Source: AP-15 sp963845735 (GTDB taxonomy: Bacteria > Pseudomonadota > Alphaproteobacteria > ATCC43930 > CGMCC-115725). From it: a stretch of DNA of 64,000 nt. The first letter of the stretch is position 1, and each line of letters opens with the position of its first letter. A model generated the notes under the pieces. That model made no database searches, was not told the DNA's origin, and was given only the letters and a program-made list of their open reading frames with translations. The DNA lies in the NCBI GenBank assembly GCA_963845735.1, contig CAWJTR010000012.1, forward strand, positions 186,001 to 250,000, read 5' to 3'. Of this stretch, positions 1 through 9,072 are shown one piece after another. The position numbers were made by a program, and so were the translations under genes.

Positions 1-477
1 GGTCAGCGCGTCGGGGGTCAGGTCATCACGGTTCGAAAGCGCTGGTTCGAGCCATTGCAATAGATGCCTCGGTGCGCGCCGGGTGGGCTCATGCCGGCCG
101 ATTTCGACGAGGCTGCCGGCGCGGAGTTCATAGGCGATGAAGGTCGCGCCATCGGTAGCTATGCCGAGAAAACGTCGGCTGGTCTGGCGCTCCCTTTCGG
201 CGAGGTAATCGGGCAGTCTTGCCTGAACGTCGCCAAGTTCCCGCCGCAGATCGCGTTTGAACTCAAACACCACCGAGCCAAAGAGCGTATCGGCGCGGCC
301 ACGCACTTCCGGTAATCTCACTTCGTGATCGATTGCATGGTAGGCGACGTCGAAGCCGTAGCGCAGGATATCGGCGACAAGCGTGCGCACCGATTCGTGG
401 CCGGGCCGTCGCGCAAGGGTCGTGACGATCTCCGGAAGATCGCGCTGCCGCCATGTACTTTCCATGGGTTCGAGCAT
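1..477 (-). CDS. N-terminal part of unidentified protein with nuclease-like D...ExK motif; cut by left window edge
   Basis: The minus frame is open from an ATG at 477 (a second ATG in frame lies at 465) to the left edge, giving 159 visible codons. The protein begins MLEPMESTWRQR and has a helical stretch, then GRADTLFGSVVFEFKRDL near residues 60-80. An Asp followed about ten residues later by E-F-K fits the PD-(D/E)XK nuclease core; families using such a domain at the N-terminus include type IIG restriction-modification enzymes. That assignment is inference, because any methylase motifs would lie beyond the edge. No strong ribosome-binding site is seen, so the choice between 477 and 465 is open. 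It is divergent from the small gene at 541, with a 63-bp gap. Confidence 0.6.
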   Translation of the reverse strand, partial: MLEPMESTWRQRDLPEIVTTLARRPGHESVRTLVADILRYGFDVAYHAIDHEVRLPEVRGRADTLFGSVVFEFKRDLRRELGDVQARLPDYLAERERQTSRRFLGIATDGATFIAYELRAGSLVEIGRHEPTRRAPRHLLQWLEPALSNRDDLTPDALT

Positions 478-540
478 GTTCCGGCAGCGTTAGCGCATCA
501 AGCCTTTCCTCGCATCTGCCGACCCTCTACAAGATCTGGT

Positions 541-841
541 ATGAACACTCATCGATCCGCGCGCCAACCCGATCTCTTCAAGGCGCAAGCTGGCCTGCTT
601 GAGCCGCCGCCGACGGATTTCGTCGCGCGAATCAGGGATGAGCTGACCGTCACCCTAGCGCGGGTGCGGGAGGCGGCGGCGCTACCGTGGAAAGATCTTA
701 CAGCGACGACCTTGGCCGAATTGCGCTTCGAATTCGATCGCCGGCTGGCTGCCGGAGGATGAGGCGGCGGCATTGCGGGCCGAATTTCACCGCGAGCTTG
801 GCCGTCTCTATGCGCTGCTGTCGCCTTCTGACGCGGCTTGA
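541..841 (+). CDS. Small hypothetical protein, frameshifted
   Basis: The start is ATG 541 (MNTHRSARQPDLF). The first frame reads to about 735 and stops at 762. A second frame carries on with WLPEDEAAALRAEFHRELGRL and ends at TGA 839-841. Removing one A from GAATTC at 730-735 joins both parts into one protein of about 99 residues (LRFDSIAGWLPEDEAAALR). I do not recognise the family: it is small, helical, charged, and has no signal peptide. It sits between two divergent or convergent genes that both carry PD-(D/E)XK-like motifs. The frame change is more likely a sequence error than decay, because the downstream frame is still clean coding sequence. Confidence 0.5.
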
Positions 842-857
842 GCCAAGCCCGCACAAC

Positions 858-1590
858 TCACGCCTGTCTTTGCGAGGAGCCGCCAGGCGATGAGGCAATC
901 TCCGGGGCCCTCGGCGGCACATCGTAAGCTGTTTCGGGGACGCGGGCGGGCCAGTGCTGTAGGGCGGCTTCGCCGAGGGTGGTCAGGCGATAATGGCTTG
1001 GCTCGGTGCGCTCGAACCAGCCATAGACGTTGCGCAGCAGGATGCGGCCGGCATCGGGGGCCACAGTCCGCAGGTCGCGGGGGCGGCCGGCGCCGGCGCG
1101 CAGCCTCGCGGCGCAGGCAAGCGCGCGCTGGCGATAGGCGGTCATGATCGGCTGTCGGGTCGAGCCGCCGGGCGACGGGTCGCCGTGGCGACGGGCGTGC
1201 TCGGCGAGCAGCCTGATGCGCCTGCGCAGATCCGGCCGGGGTCGGTAGGGGCCCGGCTCGGCCAATACCTCGACCCGGTCGCGCGCGGCGTCGACCGCCA
1301 AGAGACCGAGCCCGATCAGCCGGCACAACCGGCGCACGCGCGGGTCGCGGTCCCGTCCCCGCCTGGTCATCGGCACCGCCAGCCACACCTCGTCCGCCGG
1401 GCGCATGCGGTCGACCGCCTGCAAACAGCAGATCGAGATTGAAACCGCGTTTCATTTCGACGATGGCGAGAAGCGGCGGTTCTCCGTCGCGCACCGCGAC
1501 GATGTCGCAGCCGCAAACCTCGCCCTTTACCGCAAAGCCCGCTGCTTCGAGAAAACGCTTCACACTCGGATAGAGTGCGGTCTCGGCCAT
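858..1590 (-). CDS. DUF2161 family protein (PD-(D/E)XK-like), frameshifted
   Basis: The start is ATG 1590 (MAETALYPSVKRFLEAAGF). The first frame holds the typical DUF2161 N-terminus with CDIVAV and a VEMK motif, which together resemble a PD-(D/E)XK nuclease core. After FNLDLL the frame changes; the second frame continues LQAVDRMRPADEVWLAV and runs to the TGA at 858, including STRQPIMTAYRQRAL and RILLRNVYGWFER, both characteristic of the family. One extra base in the AAA run at 1423-1425 (plus strand) explains the change. The repaired protein is about 243 residues, normal for the family. Its role is unknown; a phosphodiesterase or nuclease activity has only been predicted. Pseudogene or sequence error cannot be separated here. 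Confidence 0.75.
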
Positions 1591-1660
1591 GCCGCTTTGG
1601 CCTCCCACGCCCCCGCCGGCGCCACGCCCCCGCGCCACGCCGGTCATGCCGATATTCTAC

Positions 1661-1721
1661 AATCGAAAGAGCCGGATAGCCATTGTGAAATAAGAAATTG
1701 CGCCTATCTATACTTTCGATT
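1661..1721. repeat. 9-bp inverted repeat with a 43-bp spacer
   Basis: AATCGAAAG at 1661-1669 is matched by its perfect complement CTTTCGATT at 1713-1721. The pair lies 71-131 bases upstream of the DUF2161 start on the minus strand. It may be a regulator site or a remnant of a mobile element; nothing in the sequence decides this. Confidence 0.45.
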
Positions 1722-1755
1722 GGCGGCGGCGTGGGTGGGAAGGCGATTTCCCGTC

Positions 1756-1888
1756 AATTCCCGGTTATCCGACACGTTAGGGCTTTTAATTCGCCCGGGA
1801 TTGCCAGCCCATTGAATTTATTATAGTTTTCTAAGACGCCTTGGGATGAAAATCGAAAATTCCCGGTTAATTTCCCGGTTCGCGGGAA
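1756..1888. repeat. AATTCCCGGTTA direct repeats and hairpin 3' of metH
   Basis: AATTCCCGGTTA occurs at 1756-1767 and again at 1858-1869, followed at once by a third, imperfect copy (ATTTCCCGGTT, 1870-1880). The last copy forms a hairpin TTCCCG-gttcg-CGGGAA at 1872-1888, which starts 38 bases beyond the metH stop on the transcribed side and could end metH transcription. Similar TTCCC-rich repeats are familiar from rhizobial intergenic DNA, but I cannot match this one to a named family. Confidence 0.45.
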
Positions 1889-1925
1889 TTTGGGCGTCTG
1901 GGCCAGCCGCCGACGCTCGGTCGGC

Positions 1926-4900
1926 TCACACCGAGAAATACTTCGCCTGGGGGTGGTGGACGACGATCGCCGAGGTCGATTGCTCGGGGTCGAGCTGGTC
2001 TTCTTCGGAGAGGGTGATGCCGATCTCGTCGGCGTGCAGTAGTTCGAGCAGCTGCTTCTGGTCGGCGAGATTGGGGCAGGCGGGATAGCCGAACGAATAG
2101 CGGCTGCCGCGATAGCCTTGGTTGAGCATCGCCTCGGTATCGCGCGCCTCCTCGGCGGCAAAGCCCAACTCGCCGCGGATGCGGCGGTGCAGGTATTCGG
2201 CCAAGGCCTCGGCCATCTCCACCGACAGCCCGTGCAGGTAGAGATAATCCTGGTAGCGATTGTCGGCAAACCATTCGCGGGCGGCATCCGAGGCGCGCCG
2301 GCCCATCGTCACCACCTGCAGCCCGATCATGTCACGCTCGGCGGCGTCCACATCGCGGAAGAAATCGGCAATGCACAGCCCGCCATCCTTGTTCTGGCGC
2401 GGAAACGAAAAGCGGGCGATCTCACGGCGTCCATCATCGGCGAACAAGATCACGTCGTTGCCTTCGGCGGCGCAGGGCCAATAGCCATAGGCGGCCTGCG
2501 GCATCAGGATTTCCTCGCGGATCGCGATGTCGAGCATCCGGGTCAATACCGGGCGCAACTCGTCCCTTGCCCATTCGCGGTACTCGGCCAGTGACTTGCC
2601 GTCCTTCCGATAGCCCCACTGAAACTGGTAGAGCATGCGCTCGTTGAGGTACGGCACGACCGCCTTGGGCGACACCCGAGTGATTGCGCGCGGGCCCCAA
2701 AAGGGCGGCTGCGGCACCGCGATGTCGCGGGTCAGCTCGGCGCGGCGCAGGCGGATCTCGTCGAGATCGACCGGCCGCATCGGCCGCGGGTCGGCGGCGC
2801 GACCGAGTTTGCGCGAGGGCTTGACCGCGCGGCCTTCGTTCTTGGCCCGAACCTCGCCGAGATGCGCATCGAATTTGCCGGTGACGATCTTGTCCATCAG
2901 GCCGAGCCCGTCGAAGGCGTCGCGGGCATAGGCGACGCGGCCGGCGGCATAGGCCTTGACGCAATCCTCCTCGACATAGCGCCGGGTCAAGGCGGCGCCG
3001 CCCAGCATGACCGGGACGTCGAGACCCTGTCGGGTCATCTCTTCGAGGTTCTCGCGCATGACCACGGTCGATTTGACCAGCAGCCCCGACATGCCGACGG
3101 CGTCGGCTTTATGCGTGACCGCAGCTTCGAGGATCGTGCCGATCGGCTGCTTGATGCCGAGATTGATGACCCGATAGCCGTTGTTGGTCAGGATGATGTC
3201 GACGAGGTTCTTGCCGATGTCGTGGACGTCGCCGCGCACCGTCGCCAGCACCACCGTGCCTCTCTCCTGACCTTCGACCCGCTCCATATGCGGCTCGAGA
3301 AAACGCACCGCGGTCTTCATCGTTTCGGCCGATTGCAACACGAAGGGGAGCTGCATTTTGCCGGCGCCGAACAATTCGCCGACCGTCTTCATGCCTGTCA
3401 GCAGGATGTCGTTGATGATGTCGAGCGGCTTCCAGCTCTCCATCGCCAGATCTAGGTCGGCTTCGAGATCTTGTCGGTCACCGTCGACGATGCGCTGGGC
3501 GAGCCGGTCTTCGAGCTTTTCGGGCCTGCCCTTCTTTTCGGCCTTCTCGGTCGTGCGGTTCTCGAACAGCGCGATAAACGCGTGCAGCGGGTCGTAGCCG
3601 TCGCGGCGGCGGTCGAAGATCAGATCCTCGGCGATTTGCGCTTCCTCCGGCGGGATGCGGTGCAGCGGCATGATCCGCGAGAAATGCACTATGGCGCCGG
3701 TCAGCCCGCGGCGCAGGGCATGGTCGAGAAAGACCGAATTCAGGATCTGCCGCGCCGGCGGGTTTAGGCCGAAGGAGATGTTCGAGAGGCCGAGGATGAT
3801 CTGGCATTCGGGCATCGCCCGCGAGATCTGCTCGATCGCGTCCAAGGTATTGAGGCCGAGCCTGCGGTCGTCCTCGTTGCCGGTGCAGATCGTAAAGGTC
3901 AGCGGGTCGAACAGCAGATCCGCGGGCGGCAGGCCGTGCTTGACGCAGGCAAAATCGTGAAGCCGACGGGCGACAGCGAGCTTGTGCTCGACCTCCTTCG
4001 CCATGCCGGTCTCGTCAATCGTCAGCGCAATGACCGCCGCGCCAAAGCGGCGCGCGAGCCCGAGCCGCTTGTCGGCGGCCTCCTCGCCATCCTCGAAGTT
4101 GATCGAATTGATAATGGGCTTGCCGCCATAGAGCTTTAGCGCCGCTTCCAGCACAGGGTATTCGGTCGAATCGATGACAAGCGGGGCATTGACCGCGCCG
4201 CGCAGGCGGGTCACCGCCTCGCTGATATCGGCGACCTCGTCGCGCCCGACAAAGGCGGTGCACAGATCGAGTGTGTGCGAGCCTTCCTTGACCTGCTCGC
4301 GCGCCATCTCGACGCAGCCGTCCCAGTCGCCCTGCTCCTGCAGCTGGCGAAATTTGCGCGAGCCGTTGGCATTGCAGCGCTCGCCGATCGATAGCCAGGC
4401 GTTCTCCTGACGCAACGGCACCTGACCGTAGAGCGAGGCGAGGGCGGGGGTCCAACCCGGACGTCGGGACCGCGGCGCCGGGCGCCGGCGCTCGCGCCCG
4501 ATACGGCGCAGCATCGCGTCGAGGGCGGCGATGTGCGGCACGTCGGTGCCGCAGCAGCCGCCGACCATGTTGACGCCGTCCTCAATCACAAAGCGTTCGA
4601 GCCATTGCGCGAGTTCGGCCGCTCCGAGCGGGTATTGCGCATGACCGGCGACCAGTTCGGGCAAGCCGGCATTGGGCTGGACCGAAATAAAGCCCGGCCA
4701 ATTCTCGCCAAGCCATTTGACGTGCTCGGCCATTTCGCGCGGGCCGGTCGCGCAATTGAGCCCGATCATCGGCACGCCGAGCGCCTCGACGATGGTCGCC
4801 GCGGCGGCGATATCGGCGCCGACCAACAGGCTGCCGGTGGTTTCGATCGTGACCTGAACCAGGATCGGCGTGTCCTTGTGTGCGTCCTCGCGCGCCCGCT

Positions 4901-5423
4901 TGGCGCCATTGACCGCCGCCTTGATCTGCAGCGGATCCTGGCAGGTCTCGATGATGATGGCGTCGACCCCGCCCGCGATCAGCCCGTCGCACTGAACGGC
5001 CAGTGCGTCTTCGAGTTCCTGATAGCCGACATGGCCGAGCGAGGGCAGGCGGGTTCCGGGTCCGACCGAGCCCAGCACAAAGCGAATGCGGCCGTCATGG
5101 GCAAATTCGGTGATCGCTTCGCGCGCAATCTCGGCGGAGAGGCGGTTCAACGCGAAGGCGCGGTCAGTGAGCCCGAACTCGCCAAGTGTGATTGGCGAGC
5201 CGCCAAAACTGTTGGTCTGGATCGCGTCGCAGCCGGCGGCGAGGTAACCGCGATGGATCTCCCGGATCAGATCGGGCCGGCTTTCACAAACGATCTCGGT
5301 GCAATTCTCGTTGCCGAGAAAATCGCGCTCGACGTCGAGGTTGCGCGCCTGGACCTGGGTTCCCATAGCTCCGTCGCACAACATGACTCGGTCGGCGAGA
5401 TAATCGAGGAAATGCGCTGCCAC
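1926..5423 (-). CDS. metH: Cobalamin-dependent methionine synthase MetH
   Basis: MetH transfers a methyl group from 5-methyltetrahydrofolate via cobalamin to homocysteine. The 1165-residue protein has all four modules: homocysteine-binding domain (zinc ligands in GLNCATGP and GGCCGTD, residues 1 to about 320), pterin-binding domain (from about 350), cobalamin domain with GDVHDIGKN (Asp732, His734, Gly737: the D-x-H-x-x-G signature), and the C-terminal SAM-binding reactivation domain ending HHPQAKYFSV. Length is close to the usual 1200. It is the last gene of a three-gene operon, 12 bp behind metF. Intact, with no frame problem. Confidence 0.97.
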   Translation of the reverse strand: MAAHFLDYLADRVMLCDGAMGTQVQARNLDVERDFLGNENCTEIVCESRPDLIREIHRGYLAAGCDAIQTNSFGGSPITLGEFGLTDRAFALNRLSAEIAREAITEFAHDGRIRFVLGSVGPGTRLPSLGHVGYQELEDALAVQCDGLIAGGVDAIIIETCQDPLQIKAAVNGAKRAREDAHKDTPILVQVTIETTGSLLVGADIAAAATIVEALGVPMIGLNCATGPREMAEHVKWLGENWPGFISVQPNAGLPELVAGHAQYPLGAAELAQWLERFVIEDGVNMVGGCCGTDVPHIAALDAMLRRIGRERRRPAPRSRRPGWTPALASLYGQVPLRQENAWLSIGERCNANGSRKFRQLQEQGDWDGCVEMAREQVKEGSHTLDLCTAFVGRDEVADISEAVTRLRGAVNAPLVIDSTEYPVLEAALKLYGGKPIINSINFEDGEEAADKRLGLARRFGAAVIALTIDETGMAKEVEHKLAVARRLHDFACVKHGLPPADLLFDPLTFTICTGNEDDRRLGLNTLDAIEQISRAMPECQIILGLSNISFGLNPPARQILNSVFLDHALRRGLTGAIVHFSRIMPLHRIPPEEAQIAEDLIFDRRRDGYDPLHAFIALFENRTTEKAEKKGRPEKLEDRLAQRIVDGDRQDLEADLDLAMESWKPLDIINDILLTGMKTVGELFGAGKMQLPFVLQSAETMKTAVRFLEPHMERVEGQERGTVVLATVRGDVHDIGKNLVDIILTNNGYRVINLGIKQPIGTILEAAVTHKADAVGMSGLLVKSTVVMRENLEEMTRQGLDVPVMLGGAALTRRYVEEDCVKAYAAGRVAYARDAFDGLGLMDKIVTGKFDAHLGEVRAKNEGRAVKPSRKLGRAADPRPMRPVDLDEIRLRRAELTRDIAVPQPPFWGPRAITRVSPKAVVPYLNERMLYQFQWGYRKDGKSLAEYREWARDELRPVLTRMLDIAIREEILMPQAAYGYWPCAAEGNDVILFADDGRREIARFSFPRQNKDGGLCIADFFRDVDAAERDMIGLQVVTMGRRASDAAREWFADNRYQDYLYLHGLSVEMAEALAEYLHRRIRGELGFAAEEARDTEAMLNQGYRGSRYSFGYPACPNLADQKQLLELLHADEIGITLSEEDQLDPEQSTSAIVVHHPQAKYFSV

Positions 5424-5435
5424 GGTCGGCTCCGT

Positions 5436-6374
5436 TCAGAACGCTGCTGCGGCGGGCTTGTTCGCGCGCACGCCTAGCAGGTGGCAGATCGCGACGATCA
5501 GGTCGGCGCGGTTCAGAGTGTAAAAATGAAATTCGTGTACCCTTTCGGCATGCAAACGCCGGCACTGTTCGGCGGCGATCGAGGCGGCGACCAGCCGCCG
5601 CGTGTCCGGATCGTCGTCGAGCCCATCGAAATGCCGTTGCATCCAGGCTGGGATCGAGGCCCCGCAAGCGGCACTGAACTTTTTCACTTGAGCGAAATTT
5701 GTGACCGGCAGAATTCCCGGAACGATCGGCACCACGATCCCGGCCGTCGCGGCGCGGTCGCGAAAGCGCAGAAAGAGGTCGACATCAAAAAAATATTGGG
5801 TGATCGCGCGGGTGGCGCCGGCATCGACCTTGCGCTTGAGGTTGTCGAGGTCGCGCTCGGCGCTTTCCGCCTCGGGATGGGTTTCGGGATAGGCGGCGAC
5901 GCTGACCTCGAAATCGGCAACGTTTTTGAGACCGCGGACGAGATCGGCGGCGTAGGGATACCCCCCCGGCTGCGGGGCATAAGCCTGTCCGCCGGTCGGA
6001 GGGTCGCCGCGCAGAGCGACGATGTGGCGAATCCCGGCCTGCCAGTAATCCCGTGCTATCGCGTCGATCTCGGCCCGGGTCGCGGCGATGCAGGTCAAAT
6101 GCGCCGCGGGTTCGAGGGAGGTCTCATAGCGGATGCGGCGGACCGTCGCATGGGTACGCTCGCGGGTCGATCCACCGGCGCCGTAGGTCACCGAGACAAA
6201 GCGCGGCGCCAATGGTTCGAGCCGCTTGATTACCTCCCACAGCCGCAGCTCCATTTCCGCCGTCTTTGGCGGAAAGAATTCAAACGAAACGCGCGGCGGA
6301 CCGGCATCGAAATCGACGACCGGGTCGGCGGCGAGCCGGCCGCGCGCCAGCCCCGCAGCGAAATTCCCGCTCAT
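5436..6374 (-). CDS. metF: 5,10-methylenetetrahydrofolate reductase MetF
   Basis: MetF reduces methylene-THF to methyl-THF, the methyl donor for MetH. The 312-residue TIM-barrel FAD enzyme shows the usual RVSFEFFPPKT near the start, SVTYGAGGSTRERT, IVALRGDPP, and TQYFFDVD. The start ATG at 6374 overlaps the stop of the upstream ArsR/SAM gene (TGA 6376-6374), so the two are probably translationally coupled. Metabolic partner and neighbour agree: metF and metH act in sequence and are co-transcribed. Confidence 0.96.
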   Translation of the reverse strand: MSGNFAAGLARGRLAADPVVDFDAGPPRVSFEFFPPKTAEMELRLWEVIKRLEPLAPRFVSVTYGAGGSTRERTHATVRRIRYETSLEPAAHLTCIAATRAEIDAIARDYWQAGIRHIVALRGDPPTGGQAYAPQPGGYPYAADLVRGLKNVADFEVSVAAYPETHPEAESAERDLDNLKRKVDAGATRAITQYFFDVDLFLRFRDRAATAGIVVPIVPGILPVTNFAQVKKFSAACGASIPAWMQRHFDGLDDDPDTRRLVAASIAAEQCRRLHAERVHEFHFYTLNRADLIVAICHLLGVRANKPAAAAF

Positions 6375-7375
6375 CAGCGCAGCTCCCCCTCGACGAGCGC
6401 GGACGGCGCCACCGTACGCACATCCGCGCCCGATTGCCGATTAGCCGCCGCCCGTCGGCGCGCGGTCCAGATCACGACCGTCAGCGGATCGCCCGGCAAC
6501 GCGCGCGAGGGGGCCGGATCGAGGCCGGCGGCACGGCACCATTGGGCGATCTCGGCATCGTCAAAGCCGAGACGGCGATGGGCGTGCTCGTCGCGCAGAA
6601 ATTCCAGCGCGTGCGGCGCAAAATCGACAAGCACCAGGATCCCGCGGGGCCGCAATACCCTGGCCGCTTCGGCGATCGCCGCGGCCGGCCGGTCGGCGTA
6701 ATGCAGGACTTGATGGATCACCACCGCGTCGAAGGACCCATCGGGCAGTGCCAACTGGTACATGTCGTCGCGACGGACCCGCCCATTTACCAATCCCGCC
6801 TGTTCGAGATTGACCCGCGCTACCGACAGCATTTCCCGCGATTGGTCGATGCCGAGCGCGCGTTCGACCCGCGGCGCAAGGATCTCGAGCATTCGCCCGG
6901 TTCCAGTGCCGATGTCGAGCAGATCGCGCGGGTCGGCCGCGGCGATGATCTCGACCAGCGCCGCCTCGACCTCGTGCTCGTCGACATAGAGGGAACGGAT
7001 CCGATGCCACTGCGCGGCATTCTCGCGGAAATACGCGCTGGCGAGATCGGCGCGCTGCTGCTTGATTGCGCCGAGCCGCTGGAGATCGAGGGCGATCGTC
7101 GGGTCGGCCTCCCCGCACGCGGCCACCAACTGCCGACCGAGGGCGCTGGCCGGGGTGGATTGGCTCAAACGATAAAAGACCCAACTGCCCTCGCGGAAAC
7201 GGTCGAGCAGGCCGGCGTCGCACAATAACTTTAGATGTCGCGATACGCGAGGCTGGCTCTGCCCAAGGATCTGGGTCAGCTCGCTGACGGTGAGTTCGCC
7301 GCGGGCGCACAGTACGACCAGCCGAAGCCGGGTCGGTTCAGCCACAGCCCGCAAAGCCGTTAAGAGGTGATCCAT
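6374..7375 (-). CDS. ArsR-family HTH / SAM-dependent methyltransferase fusion, probable SahR-type regulator
   Basis: Residues 1-85 are an ArsR winged helix (LTALRAVAEPTRLRLV, then SQPRVSRHLKLL as recognition helix). From about residue 150 comes a class I methyltransferase fold with LLDIGTGTGRMLEIL and VIHQVLHYADRP. This fusion, standing before metF-metH, matches the known alphaproteobacterial SahR type, an S-adenosylhomocysteine-sensing repressor of the SAM cycle; the name rests on architecture and context. ATG 7375 was chosen because it begins the HTH, although the frame is open further upstream to 7762. An operator lies in the promoter just upstream. The methyltransferase domain may act only as ligand sensor. 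Confidence 0.85.
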   Translation of the reverse strand: MDHLLTALRAVAEPTRLRLVVLCARGELTVSELTQILGQSQPRVSRHLKLLCDAGLLDRFREGSWVFYRLSQSTPASALGRQLVAACGEADPTIALDLQRLGAIKQQRADLASAYFRENAAQWHRIRSLYVDEHEVEAALVEIIAAADPRDLLDIGTGTGRMLEILAPRVERALGIDQSREMLSVARVNLEQAGLVNGRVRRDDMYQLALPDGSFDAVVIHQVLHYADRPAAAIAEAARVLRPRGILVLVDFAPHALEFLRDEHAHRRLGFDDAEIAQWCRAAGLDPAPSRALPGDPLTVVIWTARRRAAANRQSGADVRTVAPSALVEGELR

Positions 7376-7404
7376 TGACGCGCTTTTTCCTTTACCTCGA
7401 GAGC

Positions 7405-7433
7405 AACATATACAGATATCTTTATGTCGACAA
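7405..7433 (-). promoter_or_regulatory. Promoter of the regulator-metF-metH operon with embedded dyad operator
   Basis: On the minus strand TTGTCG (7433-7428) and TATGTT (7410-7405) are spaced by 17 bases. Within the spacer lies ATAAAGATATCTGTAT (7425-7410), a 16-bp dyad with a single mismatched pair around AGATATCT. A repressor bound there would block RNA polymerase. The position, about 35-50 bases before the start codon of an ArsR-type regulator, suggests autoregulation of the operon. Confidence 0.6.
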
Positions 7434-7541
7434 GCGAATTTCCTCAAAAGCAAGGTAAAGACGTTCGGGTGAAGCGAGCAACCCCTTGCCGCTGCCACCG
7501 ATTTCCCGCAAATATCTCGCGCCCAAGGAGACGCCAACCTA

Positions 7542-8423
7542 ATGCGAGCCCAACCAATGAATGTTCGTACGTTGCGTCTTACCTTTACGGGTCCGTTCAT
7601 CATGTTCCTCATGATCGTTTCGGGCTGCGCCACGACGCCGCAAAATCCGCAGCAGGCGGCCGTCGCGGCTGAAGACTTCCACGACCCGTTCGAGGATACC
7701 AACCGCAAGATTTTTGACTTTAACCAAGTTGTCGATCGCCACGTATTGGTGCCGGTGGCCAAGGCCTATCGCGCATCGCTGCCTCAACCGCTGCGCAATT
7801 CGCTGCGCGATTTTCTAATCAACCTGCAAGAGCCGCTGATTTTCGCAAATGACACACTGCAGGGTGATTTTAGGCGGGCCAAAGACACCGTCGTGCGCTT
7901 TGTGCTCAATTCGACGATCGGGATGGCTGGGCTCGTCGACGTGGCGGGGCGCTGGGGTATCCCGCATCACGAGCAGGATTTGGGGATTACCCTCGGAGTT
8001 TGGGGCATCCCGGAGGGCCCCTATCTCGTGGTGCCGATCCTTGGCCCCTCCGATGCGCGCGATCTCGGCGCCCAGGCAGCCGAGGCGTTTGGTGATCCCT
8101 GGAACCGGCTCGTCTCTGGTGACCCATGGACCCTCTACTGGATCCCGTACGTGCGCGGCGCGGTCAGCGGAATCGACCAGCGGGCGCGTTATCTTGACAC
8201 GCTCGCCGATATCGAGCGGACCTCACTCGACTACTACGCGACGATCCGCTCGCTCTATCGGCAGCGCAGGGCGGCATTGATCCGCGGCGAGAACAAGAAC
8301 CTGCCGCCGCCCGCCGGCTTCACCGAGAATGGCGGCCCCGCTCCGCCGGCAGCTTCGGTGAACCAGGCGCCGCTGGCGGCTGTTGTCTCCACGGCACAAA
8401 ACGGCTCCGAGGTAACCCGGTAA
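7542..8423 (+). CDS. mlaA: MlaA/VacJ-family outer-membrane lipoprotein
   Basis: MlaA removes mislocalised phospholipids from the outer leaflet of the outer membrane and passes them to the periplasmic Mla carrier. The 293-residue protein opens with a signal peptide and lipobox V-S-G-C (Cys29), then the family signature DPFEDTNRKIFDFN. RFVLNSTIGMAGLVDVA and the GIPEGPYLVVP segment are typical. An AAGGAG at 7525-7530 supports ATG 7542. The stop overlaps the start of the next gene (TAATG at 8421-8425), the common mlaA-mlaC arrangement. Confidence 0.93.
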   Translation: MRAQPMNVRTLRLTFTGPFIMFLMIVSGCATTPQNPQQAAVAAEDFHDPFEDTNRKIFDFNQVVDRHVLVPVAKAYRASLPQPLRNSLRDFLINLQEPLIFANDTLQGDFRRAKDTVVRFVLNSTIGMAGLVDVAGRWGIPHHEQDLGITLGVWGIPEGPYLVVPILGPSDARDLGAQAAEAFGDPWNRLVSGDPWTLYWIPYVRGAVSGIDQRARYLDTLADIERTSLDYYATIRSLYRQRRAALIRGENKNLPPPAGFTENGGPAPPAASVNQAPLAAVVSTAQNGSEVTR

Positions 8424-9034
8424 TGATCCGACGCTGGTTTCTGATCGGTGTTTGCGTTCTGATAGTCGGCATCTTGATTTCGCAGGGCCGCGCAGCAGCG
8501 GCCGCCGACCCGGCCGCCGTGATCACCAACCTCGGGAACCAGGCCCTCGAAGTACTCGGCAACAACGTCGACCCGAAGCTAAGGGTTGCCCGGTTTCGCC
8601 AGCTGTTCAGCGAGGATTTTGACGTTCCCGGCATTGCCCGTTTCGTCCTCGGCCGCTACTGGCGCGTCGCCACCGAGCCGCAGCAGCAGGAATTCGTCAA
8701 GCTGTTCGCCGATTATATCGCCCTCGCCTACAGCAACCGGCTGGCGGAATACAGCGGCGAAACCTTGCGTGTGACAGGCAGCAGACCCGCGCCCGACGGA
8801 TCGGTTGTGTCGAGCGAGATCGTGCGCCCCAATGGTGCGCCGCCAGCCAAGGTCGACTGGGTGCTGACCCCGCATGACGGCGCCTACAAGATCAGCGACG
8901 TCGTCGTCGAGGGCGTCAGCATGGCGGTAACCCAGCGCTCTGAATTTGCCTCGGTGATCCAGCGCAATGGCGGACAGGTCCAAGGTCTGATCACGGCGTT
9001 GCGGCAAAAGACCGAGGCCGCCGGTCTGCGCTGA
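8423..9034 (+). CDS. MlaC/Ttg2D-family periplasmic phospholipid-binding protein
   Basis: The 203-residue protein has a signal peptide (hydrophobic residues 6-20, then AAAAADPA) and the MlaC/Ttg2D fold: FRQLFSEDFDVPGIARFVLGRYWR, FVKLFADYIALAY, and YKISDVVVEGVSMAVTQRSEF. MlaC-type proteins shuttle phospholipid across the periplasm between MlaA and the inner-membrane MlaFEDB transporter. It overlaps mlaA by one base. The transporter genes are not in this window. Confidence 0.9.
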   Translation: MIRRWFLIGVCVLIVGILISQGRAAAAADPAAVITNLGNQALEVLGNNVDPKLRVARFRQLFSEDFDVPGIARFVLGRYWRVATEPQQQEFVKLFADYIALAYSNRLAEYSGETLRVTGSRPAPDGSVVSSEIVRPNGAPPAKVDWVLTPHDGAYKISDVVVEGVSMAVTQRSEFASVIQRNGGQVQGLITALRQKTEAAGLR

Positions 9035-9072
9035 CCTGGTCCAAACCCGGCGAGGCACTTGCAGCCGCTCGG

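Larger units (their letters stand above)
1591..1925. other. Gene-free, AT-richer stretch between DUF2161 and metH
   Basis: No coding frame is convincing in these 335 bases. The stretch is clearly richer in A and T than its surroundings. It holds a 9-bp inverted repeat upstream of the DUF2161 gene and copies of an AATTCCCGGTTA repeat close to the end of metH, listed separately. Confidence 0.6.

Noticed and set aside
7376..7541. SAM or SAH riboswitch before the methionine operon
   Set aside because: The leader between promoter and start is too short and shows no recognisable aptamer; a protein operator is present instead.
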